A stretch of 64,000 bases of DNA from Acuticoccus sediminis (GCF_003258595.1 NZ_QHHQ01000007.1:310001-374000), one strand, 5' to 3'. Counted from the first letter of the stretch, positions 33,082 to 41,473 are shown. Program-made: numbers and translations. Notes: generated by a model from the letters alone, not told the origin.

Positions 33082-33840
33082 GTGCCTTCGACCTCCACAC
33101 CGCTTCCACCCGTGCCGCTCGTCGATATCGAGGGGCTGCGGCTTCTGGTGTTCGGGGCGGGGTCGGGAATCGGCGCCGCCACCGTCTCCCTCGGCAGGGC
33201 TGCCGGGGCGCGGGTGGCCGCCGGCGTCCACGGCGCAGCCGGCGAGCCGACCGGACCGGCGGCATTCGACTGCGACGTCACCGATCCCGCCGCCGTCGCC
33301 CGCACCGTCGCGGCCGCCGGCGAGGCGCTCGGCGGGCTCGACGCCGTCGTCGTGTCGAGCGGCGTCTTCCATCTCGGCGACGTGAGCCACACGGGGGACG
33401 AGGACTGGGCGCGGGTGATGAGCGTCAACCTCACCGGCCCGTTCCACGTCGCGCGGGCGGTGGCGCCGGTGTTCGAGGCCGCGGGGGGCGGCAGTCTCGT
33501 GCTGGTGTCCAGCCAGATCGGCTTCATCGGCCATCGCCGCGCCACGTCCTATGCCGCGTCCAAGGCCGGGGTGAACGGCCTCACGCGGACGCTGGCGATC
33601 GAGTTTTCCAGCTTCGGCGCCCGCTGCAACGCGGTCGCGCCGGGGCCGATCGAAACGCCCATGACGGAGGTCGCGCGCAGCGATCCGGACCGTCTGGCGG
33701 CGATGACAGCCGGGGTGCCGCTCGGCCGCCTCGGCCGCCCGGAGGAGGCGGCGCGCGCCGCGCTCTTCCTGGCGGCGCCCGCCTCGTCCTTCGTCACCGG
33801 CCACGTTCTGGTCGTCGACGGCGGCATCCTCGCCGGTTGA
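33082..33840 (+). CDS. SDR family oxidoreductase
   Basis: This SDR has about 252 residues, with glycine loop FGAGSGIG (24-31), the NAG-equivalent VSSG (91-94), serine segment VSSQIGF (142-148) and the catalytic pair Y157/K161 (YAASK). It ends with FVTGHVLVVDGG. GTG 33082 is the most plausible start; later GTG codons at 33112 and 33121 are alternatives, and the ribosome binding site is weak. It diverges from the CMD-like pair and is convergent with an ABC transporter operon, so a shared catabolic role is a reasonable guess. Confidence 0.85.
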   Translation: MPSTSTPLPPVPLVDIEGLRLLVFGAGSGIGAATVSLGRAAGARVAAGVHGAAGEPTGPAAFDCDVTDPAAVARTVAAAGEALGGLDAVVVSSGVFHLGDVSHTGDEDWARVMSVNLTGPFHVARAVAPVFEAAGGGSLVLVSSQIGFIGHRRATSYAASKAGVNGLTRTLAIEFSSFGARCNAVAPGPIETPMTEVARSDPDRLAAMTAGVPLGRLGRPEEAARAALFLAAPASSFVTGHVLVVDGGILAG

Positions 33841-33845
33841 CGCGC

Positions 33846-34697
33846 TCAGGCGCGCCAGCGCAGCAGGTAGCGTTCGGCCCACTTCAGCCCGGCATTGATG
33901 AGCGATCCGACGATCGCCAGCACGATCAGCCCGGTGAACACCGAGGTGGTGTCGAACAGCGCCGACGACTGGGCGATGACGAAGCCGATGCCGCGGTTCG
34001 CGGACATGAACTCGCCGATCACCGTGCCGACCAGGGCGTAGGGCACCGAGACCTTGAGGCCGGTGATCACCCAGGACGTCGCCGACGGGATGATGACGGT
34101 GCGCATCACGGCCCAGGAGTTGGCGCCCATGATCTGCGTGGAGTGGACGTAGATCGGGTTCACCTCGCGCACCCCGGAGAAGGTGTTGAGGAAGACCAGG
34201 AAGAACACCACGGCGGCCGACACCGCGACCTTCGAGGCGAGGCCGATGCCGAACCACATGATGAAGAGCGGCGCCAGGGCGATCTTCGGCAGGCTGTAGA
34301 TCGCGGTGATGTAGGGCTCGAACACGTCCGCCACGAAGCGGTAGCGGCCGAAGAGGATGCCCAGCACGAAGCCGAGCCCGGCGCCGACGGCAAAGCCCAT
34401 CCCGGTCGCCAGCAGCGTGATCGACAGGTTGTACCAGAGGTAGCCGGAGATCGTCCAATCCCAGAGCTTGGCGAAGACCGCCGTGGGCGAGGAGACGAAG
34501 AAGGGCTGGATGAGGCGGCCCGAGGCGAATTGCCAGAAGGCGAGGAAGGCGAGGCCGAAGGCGAGCTGGCAGCCCAGCACCAGCCACTTGCGGCGCCGCT
34601 CGCGGGCGCGGAAGCGGGCGAGCTCGGGCGAAACGGCCTCGGCGGGGAGGCCCGTCGACGGGGCCGCCGCGGCGGCCGTGGGGGAGGCGGTGGTCAT
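33846..34697 (-). CDS. ABC transporter permease, NitT/TauT (SsuC-like) type
   Basis: This 283-residue inner-membrane protein has about six helices and the BPD-transport EAA loop (MGANSWAVMRTVIIPSATSWVITGLKVS). Segments such as YSLPKIALAPLFIMWFGIG are typical of nitrate/taurine/sulfonate-type permeases. ATG 34697 has TGAGGA upstream; ATG 34724 would overlap the ATPase gene. It is the last gene of a binding protein-ATPase-permease operon. Confidence 0.9.
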   Translation of the reverse strand: MTTASPTAAAAAPSTGLPAEAVSPELARFRARERRRKWLVLGCQLAFGLAFLAFWQFASGRLIQPFFVSSPTAVFAKLWDWTISGYLWYNLSITLLATGMGFAVGAGLGFVLGILFGRYRFVADVFEPYITAIYSLPKIALAPLFIMWFGIGLASKVAVSAAVVFFLVFLNTFSGVREVNPIYVHSTQIMGANSWAVMRTVIIPSATSWVITGLKVSVPYALVGTVIGEFMSANRGIGFVIAQSSALFDTTSVFTGLIVLAIVGSLINAGLKWAERYLLRWRA

Positions 34698-34707
34698 CGC
34701 GGCGTCC

Positions 34708-35490
34708 TCACATCTCTTCGCCATGCTCGATCTCGGGCGCCAGCTCCCGCCAGAGGCGGTCGTAGGCTTGCTCGAACTCGGGCAGGAAGCGCGCCTTGAA
34801 GACGTCGCGCGGGTAGGGGATCGGCACGTTCTCGATGTGCTTGATGCGGCCCGGCCGGCCGGAGAAGACGACGACGCGCGAGGCGAGCGCGATCGCCTCG
34901 TGCAGGTCGTGCGTCACGAACACGATCGTCTTGTGCTGCTCCTGCCAGATCTTCAGGAGCTCGGCCTGCATTACGAGCTTCAGCTGCGCGTCGAGCGCGC
35001 CGAAGGGCTCGTCCATGAGGAGCGTCTTCGGCTCGTAGACCAGCATCTGCGCCAGCGCGACGCGCTTGCGCATGCCGCCCGACAGCTCCTTCGGGAAGGC
35101 GTGGGCGAAGCCCGTGAGGTTGACCATCTCCAGCATCGCCGACACGCGCCGGGCGCGCTCGGCCCGCGGCACGCCGCGGTATTCGAGCGGCAGGGCGACG
35201 TTGTCGGCGACGGTGCGCCAGGGCAGGACGCTGTCGGCCTGGGTCATGTAGCCGACGCGGCGATTGATGCCGCGCACCGCCTCGCCATCCTGCGTGATGG
35301 TGCCGAGCGAGATGTCGATGATCCCGGAGATCATGTTGAGGAGGGTGGACTTGCCGCACCCCGAGGGGCCGACGAAGGCGACGAACTCGCCCTCCTCGAT
35401 GGCAAGGTCCACGGCGTCAAGGGCGATCGTCTCGCCCTTGCGCCCGACATAGCGTTTCTCGGCGCCGCGGATGTCGATTGCGACGCCCAT
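34708..35490 (-). CDS. ABC transporter ATP-binding protein, NitT/TauT (SsuB/TauB-like) type
   Basis: This 260-residue ATPase has Walker A GPSGCGKST (41-49), signature LSGGM (136-140), Walker B LLMDEPFGALD (157-167) and H-loop histidine 194 (VTHDLHEA). It powers import with the adjacent permease and periplasmic receptor. Its ATG overlaps the receptor stop (TGATG). The long same-frame extension through the receptor gene is not coding. Confidence 0.93.
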   Translation of the reverse strand: MGVAIDIRGAEKRYVGRKGETIALDAVDLAIEEGEFVAFVGPSGCGKSTLLNMISGIIDISLGTITQDGEAVRGINRRVGYMTQADSVLPWRTVADNVALPLEYRGVPRAERARRVSAMLEMVNLTGFAHAFPKELSGGMRKRVALAQMLVYEPKTLLMDEPFGALDAQLKLVMQAELLKIWQEQHKTIVFVTHDLHEAIALASRVVVFSGRPGRIKHIENVPIPYPRDVFKARFLPEFEQAYDRLWRELAPEIEHGEEM

Positions 35491-36566
35491 CAGCCGGAAA
35501 CCGCTTCCTCGGCGATGGTCGGGTCGACGAAGGCCTCGAAGGTCAGGCTGTCCGGCAGCGCGGGCGCCCCCATCGATTCGTTGACCTTGGAGATGAACTC
35601 CACGTTCTTGGCGAAGAGTTCGGCCGTCGGGACGGGGGTCTCGGCGTAGATCTTGCTGTTGTTGGCGAAGGCCGCCTCGAAGATGGCGGGGTCCATGCCG
35701 GCGAACCATTCGACCGCCCAGGTCTTGAAGGTGTCCGGCTCGGCGTTGATCGTCTTCAGCGCGGCGGCGATACCGGCGGCGTAGGCGACGAGCTGGTCGC
35801 GCTTCTTGGCGATCGTCGCCTCGGCGGTGGTGGCGCCGATATACTGGTAGACGTCGAGGAACGGGGGCGGATTGGTCGCCATGTTGAAGAGGTAGGCGGC
35901 GCCCTGGCTGTCGACCGCCATGTCCGACGTCGGCGAGGACAGGCAGAAGCCGTCGATGGCGCCCTGGCCGAGCGCCGCGATCATGCCCTGGCCGCCGCCG
36001 GTGATCGGCACGAGCTGGAAGTCGCGCTCCGGGTTGAGGCCGTTGGTGACGGCGATGAAGCGCAGCAGCGCGTCCGGCGCGGCGCCGGGGCCGGTGGTCC
36101 CCATGCGGAGGCCCTTCATGGCGGCCGCCTTCTCGGCGACCGGGGAGGCGTCGGTCACGCCGGCCGCGTCGAGCGTCTCCTTCTTGACGACGATGTGGCT
36201 CGCGTAGCGGTTCACCGAGGCGATGAAGGACTTGATCTCGATGCCGCGGGTGCGCGCGCGCATCGCTTCGCCGGGACTGCCGAGGACGATGTCCACGTCG
36301 CCGCCCATGAGGGCCGCGATGTTGGTGCCGCGGTTGGAGGCGATCGAGTTCACCGTGACGCCGGCGTCCTTGAAGTAGCCCATCGCGTTGGCGAAATCCT
36401 CCGCCGCCCAGAGCCACGACTTGGACGTCGAGCGCATGGTGGTGAGTTCGGGCAGGTCCTGGGCGATGGCGGCGACGGGGTGCAGGCCGGAGACCGTCGC
36501 GGTGGCGGCGACGGCGGCACTCGCCTTGAGCAGCGTACGCCGCGAGAGGGTGTGGGCTTTGTCCAT
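35490..36566 (-). CDS. ABC transporter substrate-binding protein, NMT1/THI5-like (NitT/TauT family)
   Basis: This 358-residue periplasmic receptor has a Tat-like signal (SRRTLLKASAAVAATATVSG; twin Arg at 9-10, cleavage near 34). The NMT1-type body includes ALMGGDVDIVLGSPGEAMRA and the KGLRMGTTGPGAAPDALLRF phosphate/loop segment. It is the first gene of the transporter operon. Ligands of this family include nitrate, taurine, aliphatic sulfonates, pyrimidine precursors and aromatic acids; the neighbouring CMD-like and SDR genes hint at an organic acid, but this is inference. Confidence 0.9.
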   Translation of the reverse strand: MDKAHTLSRRTLLKASAAVAATATVSGLHPVAAIAQDLPELTTMRSTSKSWLWAAEDFANAMGYFKDAGVTVNSIASNRGTNIAALMGGDVDIVLGSPGEAMRARTRGIEIKSFIASVNRYASHIVVKKETLDAAGVTDASPVAEKAAAMKGLRMGTTGPGAAPDALLRFIAVTNGLNPERDFQLVPITGGGQGMIAALGQGAIDGFCLSSPTSDMAVDSQGAAYLFNMATNPPPFLDVYQYIGATTAEATIAKKRDQLVAYAAGIAAALKTINAEPDTFKTWAVEWFAGMDPAIFEAAFANNSKIYAETPVPTAELFAKNVEFISKVNESMGAPALPDSLTFEAFVDPTIAEEAVSG

Positions 36567-36926
36567 GGGGCAATCATCCGGGGTTCGGCGGTGACGGGTG
36601 CCATCCGTGCCACCGCCGGAACGAGGCGGGCCCTATGCCACGGATGCGGCATGCCCGGACGACGGCGAAGCCGCCCGACGAGTGCACAGAAATCAGGCTC
36701 ACCCAATTTTTATACACTTGTATTGTTGATATGCCAATAAGCCTATTCGCCTGACCGGAGGGCCAGTGCGGGACCCTATACCCTACCGCGTTTGGCGCGC
36801 TTTGCCGCCCCCCGGACCCGTTCAGTTGCCGTGCGGGCCGATGCGCCGAGGTTGTGTGGGGCGCTCCATGGGGCACGGGCAGCGTCGTAAGCCACGGAAG
36901 GGCCTGCCGGTCTCCGATGAACGAGA
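36567..36926. other. Upstream region of the ABC transporter operon
   Basis: About 360 bp. It carries the AT-rich sequence around 36705-36730 with the ATACA-CT-TGTAT dyad. Open frames across it are compositionally random; no further gene is seen up to the tiny reading frame at 36927. Confidence 0.45.
36712..36723. promoter_or_regulatory. ATACA-CT-TGTAT dyad, probable operator
   Basis: Perfect 5-bp arms with a 2-nt spacer in an otherwise GC-rich region, about 150 bp upstream of the binding-protein start. The pattern resembles GntR-type sites (TNGTNNNACNA class read on the other phase) but the cognate regulator is not identifiable here. Confidence 0.4.
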
Positions 36927-37025
36927 TCAGCGAATGACGATAAGCAGGCCGCACAAGCCGGCGCTCAGGGCGAGGGTGGCGGCAGTCCAAAATGATGCGC
37001 GCGCTGTCCAGTCCATCGAAAGCAT
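36927..37025 (-). CDS. Very small membrane protein (32 residues)
   Basis: ATG 37025 is preceded by a near-perfect Shine-Dalgarno (GGAGGGA, spacing 5). The product is 32 residues: a short polar start (MLSMDWTARASFW) followed by one hydrophobic helix (AATLALSAGLCGLLIVIR) ending in Arg. This is the composition of a genuine single-pass small protein rather than random GC-rich DNA. No family can be named. It diverges from the TyrA-like gene. Confidence 0.45.
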   Translation of the reverse strand: MLSMDWTARASFWTAATLALSAGLCGLLIVIR

Positions 37026-37241
37026 CTCGGTCCCTCCGAACGCTGCGGCGGCGTCGGGGTCACCGGCAGGTCCTCGATACGGCCGGTTCCGCCATTGACT
37101 GTCTCGCGGGATGTGGCTAACGGAGCAGGATGAAGACTTCGGTGACCCTCTTTGCCGTTTCCTATTACCCGCTGCCCTAGGTAGCGGAGCACCCCTCGTG
37201 TTTGCCGCTGCCTTGTGCCAGCGGTCGAGCATGATGAGCGC

Positions 37242-38042
37242 ATGACCCCTGGCCCCTTCTTCTGGATCAGGTTCATGCTCTACAGACCGCCCTCGATCAC
37301 CATCATCGGCTTTGGCGCCTTCGGAAGGCTCGTTGCGGCCGTCCTCGCATCGCATGCCCGCGTCTCGGTTTACGATCAGTCACCGGATGCCTGGAGCGCG
37401 GCATCCGCGCTGGGGTTCGAGGTCATCGCGAGCACGAAGGAGATCTCGACGGATATCGTCGTCCTGGCGGTGCCCGTTCAAAGTCTTTCCGAAGTTCTCC
37501 TGGACATCGCGCCGTTGTTGCGTCCGGGCCAGGTGGTCGTGGACGTGTGCTCCATCAAGGAGGAGCCGGCGCGCATGATGCGTCAACTTCTGCCTCCGCA
37601 CGTCGAGGTGCTCGCGAGCCATCCGATGTTCGGCCCGGGAAGCGTGAAGAACGGCGTCGCCGGCGCGCAGATCGTGCTCTGTCCGGTCAGGGGAACGCGA
37701 TGGAGGGCCTTCGCGGTCTTTCTGCGCAGGACCCTCGGGCTCGAGGTCATCGTCACCACCCCGGAGGAGCATGACCGTCAGGCGGCGATGACGCAGGGCC
37801 TCACCCACCTGCTCGCGCGCGCCTTCCAGGCGTTGGGAGAGCGGCCCAGGATCCGCACCCGCAGCTTCGACCTGATCTTGGAGGCGCTGGCGATGGTGAC
37901 CAACGATGCGCCGGAAATCTACGAGGCGGTGACCCGTGGCAATCGGCACGTCGATCCGCTGCGGCAGGACCTGCTTCGCGCCCTTGCGTCGCTCGGAAAG
38001 GCCCCGGAAAGCGCTGCCGCGGCGGACGCAGCAGGTCAGTAA
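37242..38042 (+). CDS. Prephenate/arogenate dehydrogenase-like protein (TyrA family)
   Basis: This dehydrogenase has about 266 residues, with an N-terminal NAD(P) fold (ITIIGFGAFGRLVAAVLASHA; glycine loop GFGAFG) and the TyrA-type segments DIVVLAVPVQSLSEVL, VVDVCSIKEEP and ASHPMFGPGS. These include the Ser and His seen in prephenate dehydrogenases. It would oxidise prephenate or arogenate, or a related cyclohexadienyl acid, toward tyrosine. ATG 37242 is used; ATG 37275 (MLYRPPSI) is equally possible and gives a shorter N-terminus. It sits isolated beside an insertion sequence, so it may be an accessory copy. Confidence 0.8.
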   Translation: MTPGPFFWIRFMLYRPPSITIIGFGAFGRLVAAVLASHARVSVYDQSPDAWSAASALGFEVIASTKEISTDIVVLAVPVQSLSEVLLDIAPLLRPGQVVVDVCSIKEEPARMMRQLLPPHVEVLASHPMFGPGSVKNGVAGAQIVLCPVRGTRWRAFAVFLRRTLGLEVIVTTPEEHDRQAAMTQGLTHLLARAFQALGERPRIRTRSFDLILEALAMVTNDAPEIYEAVTRGNRHVDPLRQDLLRALASLGKAPESAAAADAAGQ

Positions 38043-38372
38043 TCTGTCCGAGGGGAGCTTGTGCGCGCCTTGAAGCTGACGGAGGCATGGCGGCGCGGCT
38101 GACACATTCCGGCCATTGCATCGAATGTATGGTCCGCGCTGCCTGTGCAACGTTCTTCGGCGGTGGCGTCAGGGATTGCGTCAATGTATCCGGCCTCTCG
38201 CGAGTGGGCCGGTTTTCCGGCCAGGCCATGATGAGATCAGCGCGTTCGGTTTCCAACTAACTGGTTCGGGCACGAAGCCCGCTTTCGAACCGGACTTACC
38301 GAACGCCGATCGACCCTTTCGTCATCACCTACGAACCTCGCACTCCTTTCCGGCGCTGCCGGATCTCATAAC
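38043..38372. other. Non-coding flank downstream of the transposase, strongly structured
   Basis: 330 bp between the TyrA-like gene and the transposase stop. It contains the nested stem-loop at 38242-38306. Part of this region should belong to the insertion element's right end, but the exact junction cannot be seen. Confidence 0.5.
38242..38306 (-). ncRNA. Candidate bridge-RNA fold of the IS1111-group element
   Basis: GCGTTCGGT (38242-38250) is exactly complementary to ACCGAACGC (38298-38306). Between them GGTTC(G) at 38263-38268 pairs with (C)GAACC at 38286-38291, and GGGC with GCCC inside that. IS110-family recombinases use a structured non-coding bridge RNA, and in the IS1111 group it is encoded on the 3' side of the transposase, where this fold lies. 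Transcript limits and binding loops are not determined. The extent given is only the stem. Confidence 0.4.
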
Positions 38373-39428
38373 TCAGACGATCGCGGCCTTAGGCGGTCGC
38401 CGCTCATATGTCGCGCCCGGGGTGCTCAGGATCACCCAGACGATGCGCGCGATCTTCGCCGCCAACGCGACGACGACCTTGTTGGCGTGCATCCGACCGC
38501 GCAGCTGGTCAGCCCAGACCCCGAGACGATCCTTCGACCGATCGAGATGCATGAAGACCGAACGCGCGCCATGCACGATAAGGGTTCGCAAGTAGTTGCT
38601 CCCTCTCTTGGCGATCCCAAGGAGCTTTTGTTTGCCTCCGGTCGAATGCTGCTGCGGCACGAGGCCGAGCCAAGCGGGGATGTCGCGTGCCTTCTTGAAC
38701 CGCCGCGGGTCGCCGACGGCTGCGAGGATGGCCGTCGCTCCGAGAGCCCCGATGCCCGGGATCGTCATCAACCGACGCGCCGTCTCGTCGGCATCGGCTA
38801 TGTTCTTGATCTCGGTCGAGACGGTCCGAATCCGGCTCTCGAGTTCAATGAGCTCGGCGTGGAGCTCGCGAAGCACCAGGCGTGCGCGATCGGTCAAATC
38901 GTTGTCCTCGTCATCGAGTACGCGAAGGATGTCGATCTTGAACACGCCAGCACCCGGCCTCATCGCCACGCCATGCTCGAGGCAGTAGGCGCGCATCTGG
39001 CAAATGAGCTTCGTCCGGCTGGCGACCAGCCGGCCACGAACCCGGTGCAACATCTGCAGGTCGACCTGATGCGCTTCCTTCACGCCGACAAAGCGCATCG
39101 TCGGCCGGGTCGCAGCCTCCGCGATCGCCTCGGCGTCGATCACATCGTTCTTGTGCGACTTCACGTAGGGCTTCACGAATTGTGCCGGGATGATCCGTAC
39201 CTCGTGGCCGAGCAGACCGATCTTGCGCGCGAGCCACTGCGAGCCGGGACAGGCCTCCATCGCCACCAGCGCCGGCCTTGCCCTCTCGAAGAACTGCAGC
39301 AGCGTGTCGCGGCGAAACTTCGCCTTCTGCAGCACCGCGCCGGCCGCATCGAGCCCGACGACGTGGAACACGGTCTTGCCGATATCGACGCCGAAGACGG
39401 CGCAGTCCCGGGGGTGGTTACGCATCAT
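38373..39428 (-). CDS. IS110 family transposase, IS1111 group
   Basis: This 351-residue recombinase is complete. The N-terminal RuvC-like DEDD domain shows D in VFGVDIGKTVFHV, E in LVAMEACPGSQW, and the D pair in VKSHKNDVIDAEAIAEA. QFVKPYVKSHKND and RPTMRFVGVK are IS1111-group hallmarks. The C-terminal domain has the helix-hairpin TIPGIGALGATAILAAVGD and the catalytic-serine region QHSTGGKQKLLGIAKRGSNYLRTLIVHGAR. ATG 39428 has AGGAGG about 8 nt upstream, so the gene is probably translated and the element may be active. Confidence 0.93.
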   Translation of the reverse strand: MMRNHPRDCAVFGVDIGKTVFHVVGLDAAGAVLQKAKFRRDTLLQFFERARPALVAMEACPGSQWLARKIGLLGHEVRIIPAQFVKPYVKSHKNDVIDAEAIAEAATRPTMRFVGVKEAHQVDLQMLHRVRGRLVASRTKLICQMRAYCLEHGVAMRPGAGVFKIDILRVLDDEDNDLTDRARLVLRELHAELIELESRIRTVSTEIKNIADADETARRLMTIPGIGALGATAILAAVGDPRRFKKARDIPAWLGLVPQQHSTGGKQKLLGIAKRGSNYLRTLIVHGARSVFMHLDRSKDRLGVWADQLRGRMHANKVVVALAAKIARIVWVILSTPGATYERRPPKAAIV

Positions 39429-39452
39429 AGTCAGATCCTCCTTCCATGCAGT

Positions 39453-39469
39453 CGCCCGATGATCGGGCG
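39453..39469. repeat. 17-bp inverted repeat upstream of the transposase
   Basis: CGCCCGAT (39453-39460) and ATCGGGCG (39462-39469) are exactly complementary around one base. It is 25 bp upstream of the transposase start; it may be part of the left-end or promoter structure of the element. Confidence 0.5.
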
Positions 39470-39640
39470 GGAAGGCAGCGCGGACCATCCCACTATGTAT
39501 GTGAACCCGCGCACAGACGATTGGCGGTATCGGATCGACCGCCAGCGTTCGGGCGCGTGGAGCAGGACCGTTCCGGGATTGCCGTCTGGCGAGATGGCGT
39601 CGGGCGGAAATGGTGATCCTTCAACTGTCCGATCCCGGCG

Positions 39641-40126
39641 TCATCCGGCAGTCCCGTCCTCGCTGTTGGATCTCGACAGCAGGTTCAATTCGGAGCGCAG
39701 GCGATCCGGGTTGGACAGCACCGTCTCGATCGCCGCGTGAAGATCCCGCCAGATCGGCACCGCCTCGGCCAGTACGGCCCGGCCGGCAGGCGTCAACCGC
39801 AGCCGCCTGACCCGCCTGTCCGTCGGATCGGCGACCGGCTCGACGAGACCGCGGCGCTCCAGCGGCTTGAGATTGGCCGTCAAGGTCGTCCTGTCCATCG
39901 CCAGCAGCGCCGCGACACTGCCGACGCTCGGTGGCTCCGGCCGGTTGAGCGACATGAGGAGGGAGAACTGCCCGCTGGTGATTCCGACGGGCTTCAGCGC
40001 GACGTCGAACCGCCGCGCGAGCGCCCGCGCCGCCCTCTGCGTATGCAGGCACAGACAGGCATCCCGCACCAAAAGGGTGGTCTCGAAGGACAGATCGGAA
40101 GCAGCGTGCATCCGTACCATTGACAT
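39641..40126 (-). CDS. MarR family transcriptional regulator
   Basis: This 161-residue protein has the MarR fold. The recognition helices lie around PPSVGSVAALLAMDRTTLTANLKPLERRGLVEPV (about 64-97), followed by the wing PTDRRVRRLRLTPAG, the family hallmark. A CLCLH segment near residues 24-28 includes cysteines that might sense oxidants or electrophiles. ATG 40126 is used; ATG 40120 and 40111 are alternatives. A perfect 12-bp palindrome 16 bp upstream is the obvious autoregulatory operator. Confidence 0.9.
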   Translation of the reverse strand: MSMVRMHAASDLSFETTLLVRDACLCLHTQRAARALARRFDVALKPVGITSGQFSLLMSLNRPEPPSVGSVAALLAMDRTTLTANLKPLERRGLVEPVADPTDRRVRRLRLTPAGRAVLAEAVPIWRDLHAAIETVLSNPDRLRSELNLLSRSNSEDGTAG

Positions 40127-40455
40127 CCGTGGGGTTTATACGTTGATATCAACCTAAATGGGGGCGGGTCAATCAATGGCCGACTTTTCCAGGGGATTCG
40201 GCGTGGACAAAAGCCGGCCCATGTCCGTGACGCGGCCGTTCCTCCGGTCCCGGGATGGCCATGCGCAAGGGGCGACGAACGTCTGCGCCTCGCGGTTCGA
40301 CGGCGGCGCAGTTCCCGGCGTAGCGCGCTGGCGGTACGCCGGGCAGGGCGGCGTCAGGCTTCCCCGCCTTGCCCGGATTGCGGACCGCTCCGGCGTCTCC
40401 TCGCGGCCCGATCTCCCCTGATGAGCGTCCAATCACCAATCAAAAGGAGGCGATC
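40127..40455. other. Divergent region between marR and the VOC gene
   Basis: About 329 bp. It contains the perfect palindrome at 40142-40153 near the marR start and no convincing gene, although short frames run through it. Confidence 0.45.
40142..40153. promoter_or_regulatory. GTTGATATCAAC palindrome, probable MarR operator
   Basis: This is a perfect 12-bp palindrome in an AT-rich island (TTTATACGTTGATATCAACCTAAATG) directly upstream of the marR start. MarR dimers bind such sites, so autorepression and control of the divergent VOC/YCII genes is the natural reading. Confidence 0.6.
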
Positions 40456-40902
40456 ATGAAGATCGTGACCAGTCTGAGCTTCCGCGGTCAGTGCCGCGAG
40501 GCATTCGAGTTCTACGCCAAGGTCCTGGGTGGGAAGATCGCCGCCGCCATTCCTTACGGGGACGCGCCCCCGGGCATGCCGATCACCGATGAGGCCTACA
40601 AGACATGGCTGATGCACTGTTGGCTCGACGTCGGGGACCAGGCGCTGATGGGCGCCGACATGGACACCGCGTGGGCGCCCAACGTCGACAAACCCAAGAA
40701 CGGCTTCGACGTGACGCTGCACACGCAGGACAAGGCGGAAGCCCGCCGCTGGTTCGATGAACTGTCCGAGGGCGGCAAGGCCGTCATGCCCTTCGGCGAG
40801 ACCTTCTGGTCGCCCGGCTTCGGCTCCCTCGTCGACCGTTTCGGTGTCCCGTGGATGGTCAACGTCATTCCATCGGCGGACTGGAAGCCGGTGCAGGGCT
40901 GA
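40456..40902 (+). CDS. VOC (glyoxalase/PhnB-like) family protein
   Basis: This 148-residue protein of the PhnB-like vicinal-oxygen-chelate family contains SLSFRGQCREAFEFYAKVLGG at the start and PFGETFWSPGFGSLVDRFGVPWMVN near the end. Metal-binding residues are not complete, as is usual for PhnB-like members of unknown reaction. It has an excellent Shine-Dalgarno (AAAGGAGG). It is followed after 4 bp by a YCII-like gene, so these form a two-gene operon next to the divergent marR. Confidence 0.85.
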   Translation: MKIVTSLSFRGQCREAFEFYAKVLGGKIAAAIPYGDAPPGMPITDEAYKTWLMHCWLDVGDQALMGADMDTAWAPNVDKPKNGFDVTLHTQDKAEARRWFDELSEGGKAVMPFGETFWSPGFGSLVDRFGVPWMVNVIPSADWKPVQG

Positions 40903-40906
40903 TCCC

Positions 40907-41257
40907 ATGCCGCGTTTTCTTGCCGTTTACACCATGAAGCCGGAAGACCTCGCCGGCTTTCGCGCCCGTCCCAAGGCCGAGCAGGACGCGCTCGACGACG
41001 CCGGACTGAAGCAATGGGTGGACTGGAGCACGGCGAACGCCGCCGCCATCGTCGATCCCGGCCTGATGGTCGGCAAGACGATGCGCGTCACGAGGGACGG
41101 CGTCGCCGAAGCGGCCAACCCCTTCTGCGGCTACGTCGTCGTCGAAGCGGAGACCATTGAAGACGCTGCCCGCCTCTTCACGAAGCATCCCCACTTCACG
41201 GTCTTTCCCGGTGACGGCGTCGACATCATGCCCGTCGTCACCGGCCCCGAGACCTGA
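40907..41257 (+). CDS. YCII-related domain protein
   Basis: This 116-residue alpha/beta ferredoxin-like protein begins RFLAVYTMKPED and ends with EDAARLFTKHPHFTVFPGDGVDIMPV, the pattern of YCII/DGPF-type proteins often encoded beside PhnB-like VOC proteins and sigma factors. The function is not established for the family. It starts 4 bp after the VOC stop and is translationally linked. No sigma factor is adjacent. Confidence 0.7.
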   Translation: MPRFLAVYTMKPEDLAGFRARPKAEQDALDDAGLKQWVDWSTANAAAIVDPGLMVGKTMRVTRDGVAEAANPFCGYVVVEAETIEDAARLFTKHPHFTVFPGDGVDIMPVVTGPET

Positions 41258-41473
41258 CGCCGCTCCTCCCCGGTTCCGGGCGGTGGGCCCGCTCCCCGGC
41301 ATGTCCCCGGCCTTGCCGATACCTGGGTCGGTCATCGGTCGGGGGCGGAGCCGGCGCAACCCTCGGGTGAGGGGCCACACCACGTCGGCCGGAGATGCGG
41401 AGGGGGGATCGGGAGGCGCCTCGCGACGGAAAGGTCCGCTTCTGCCGGCACTATATATGGTCGCGCAAGCGTC

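Larger units (their letters stand above)
38242..39469 (-). mobile_element. IS110 family (IS1111 group) insertion sequence, ends uncertain
   Basis: Bounds are drawn from the structured 3' flank to the inverted repeat at 39453-39469 upstream of the transposase. The true ends may lie somewhat outside, since this family has no terminal inverted repeats or target duplications to mark them. The element sits between a TyrA-like gene and a marR gene, neither of which looks broken. Confidence 0.6.
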
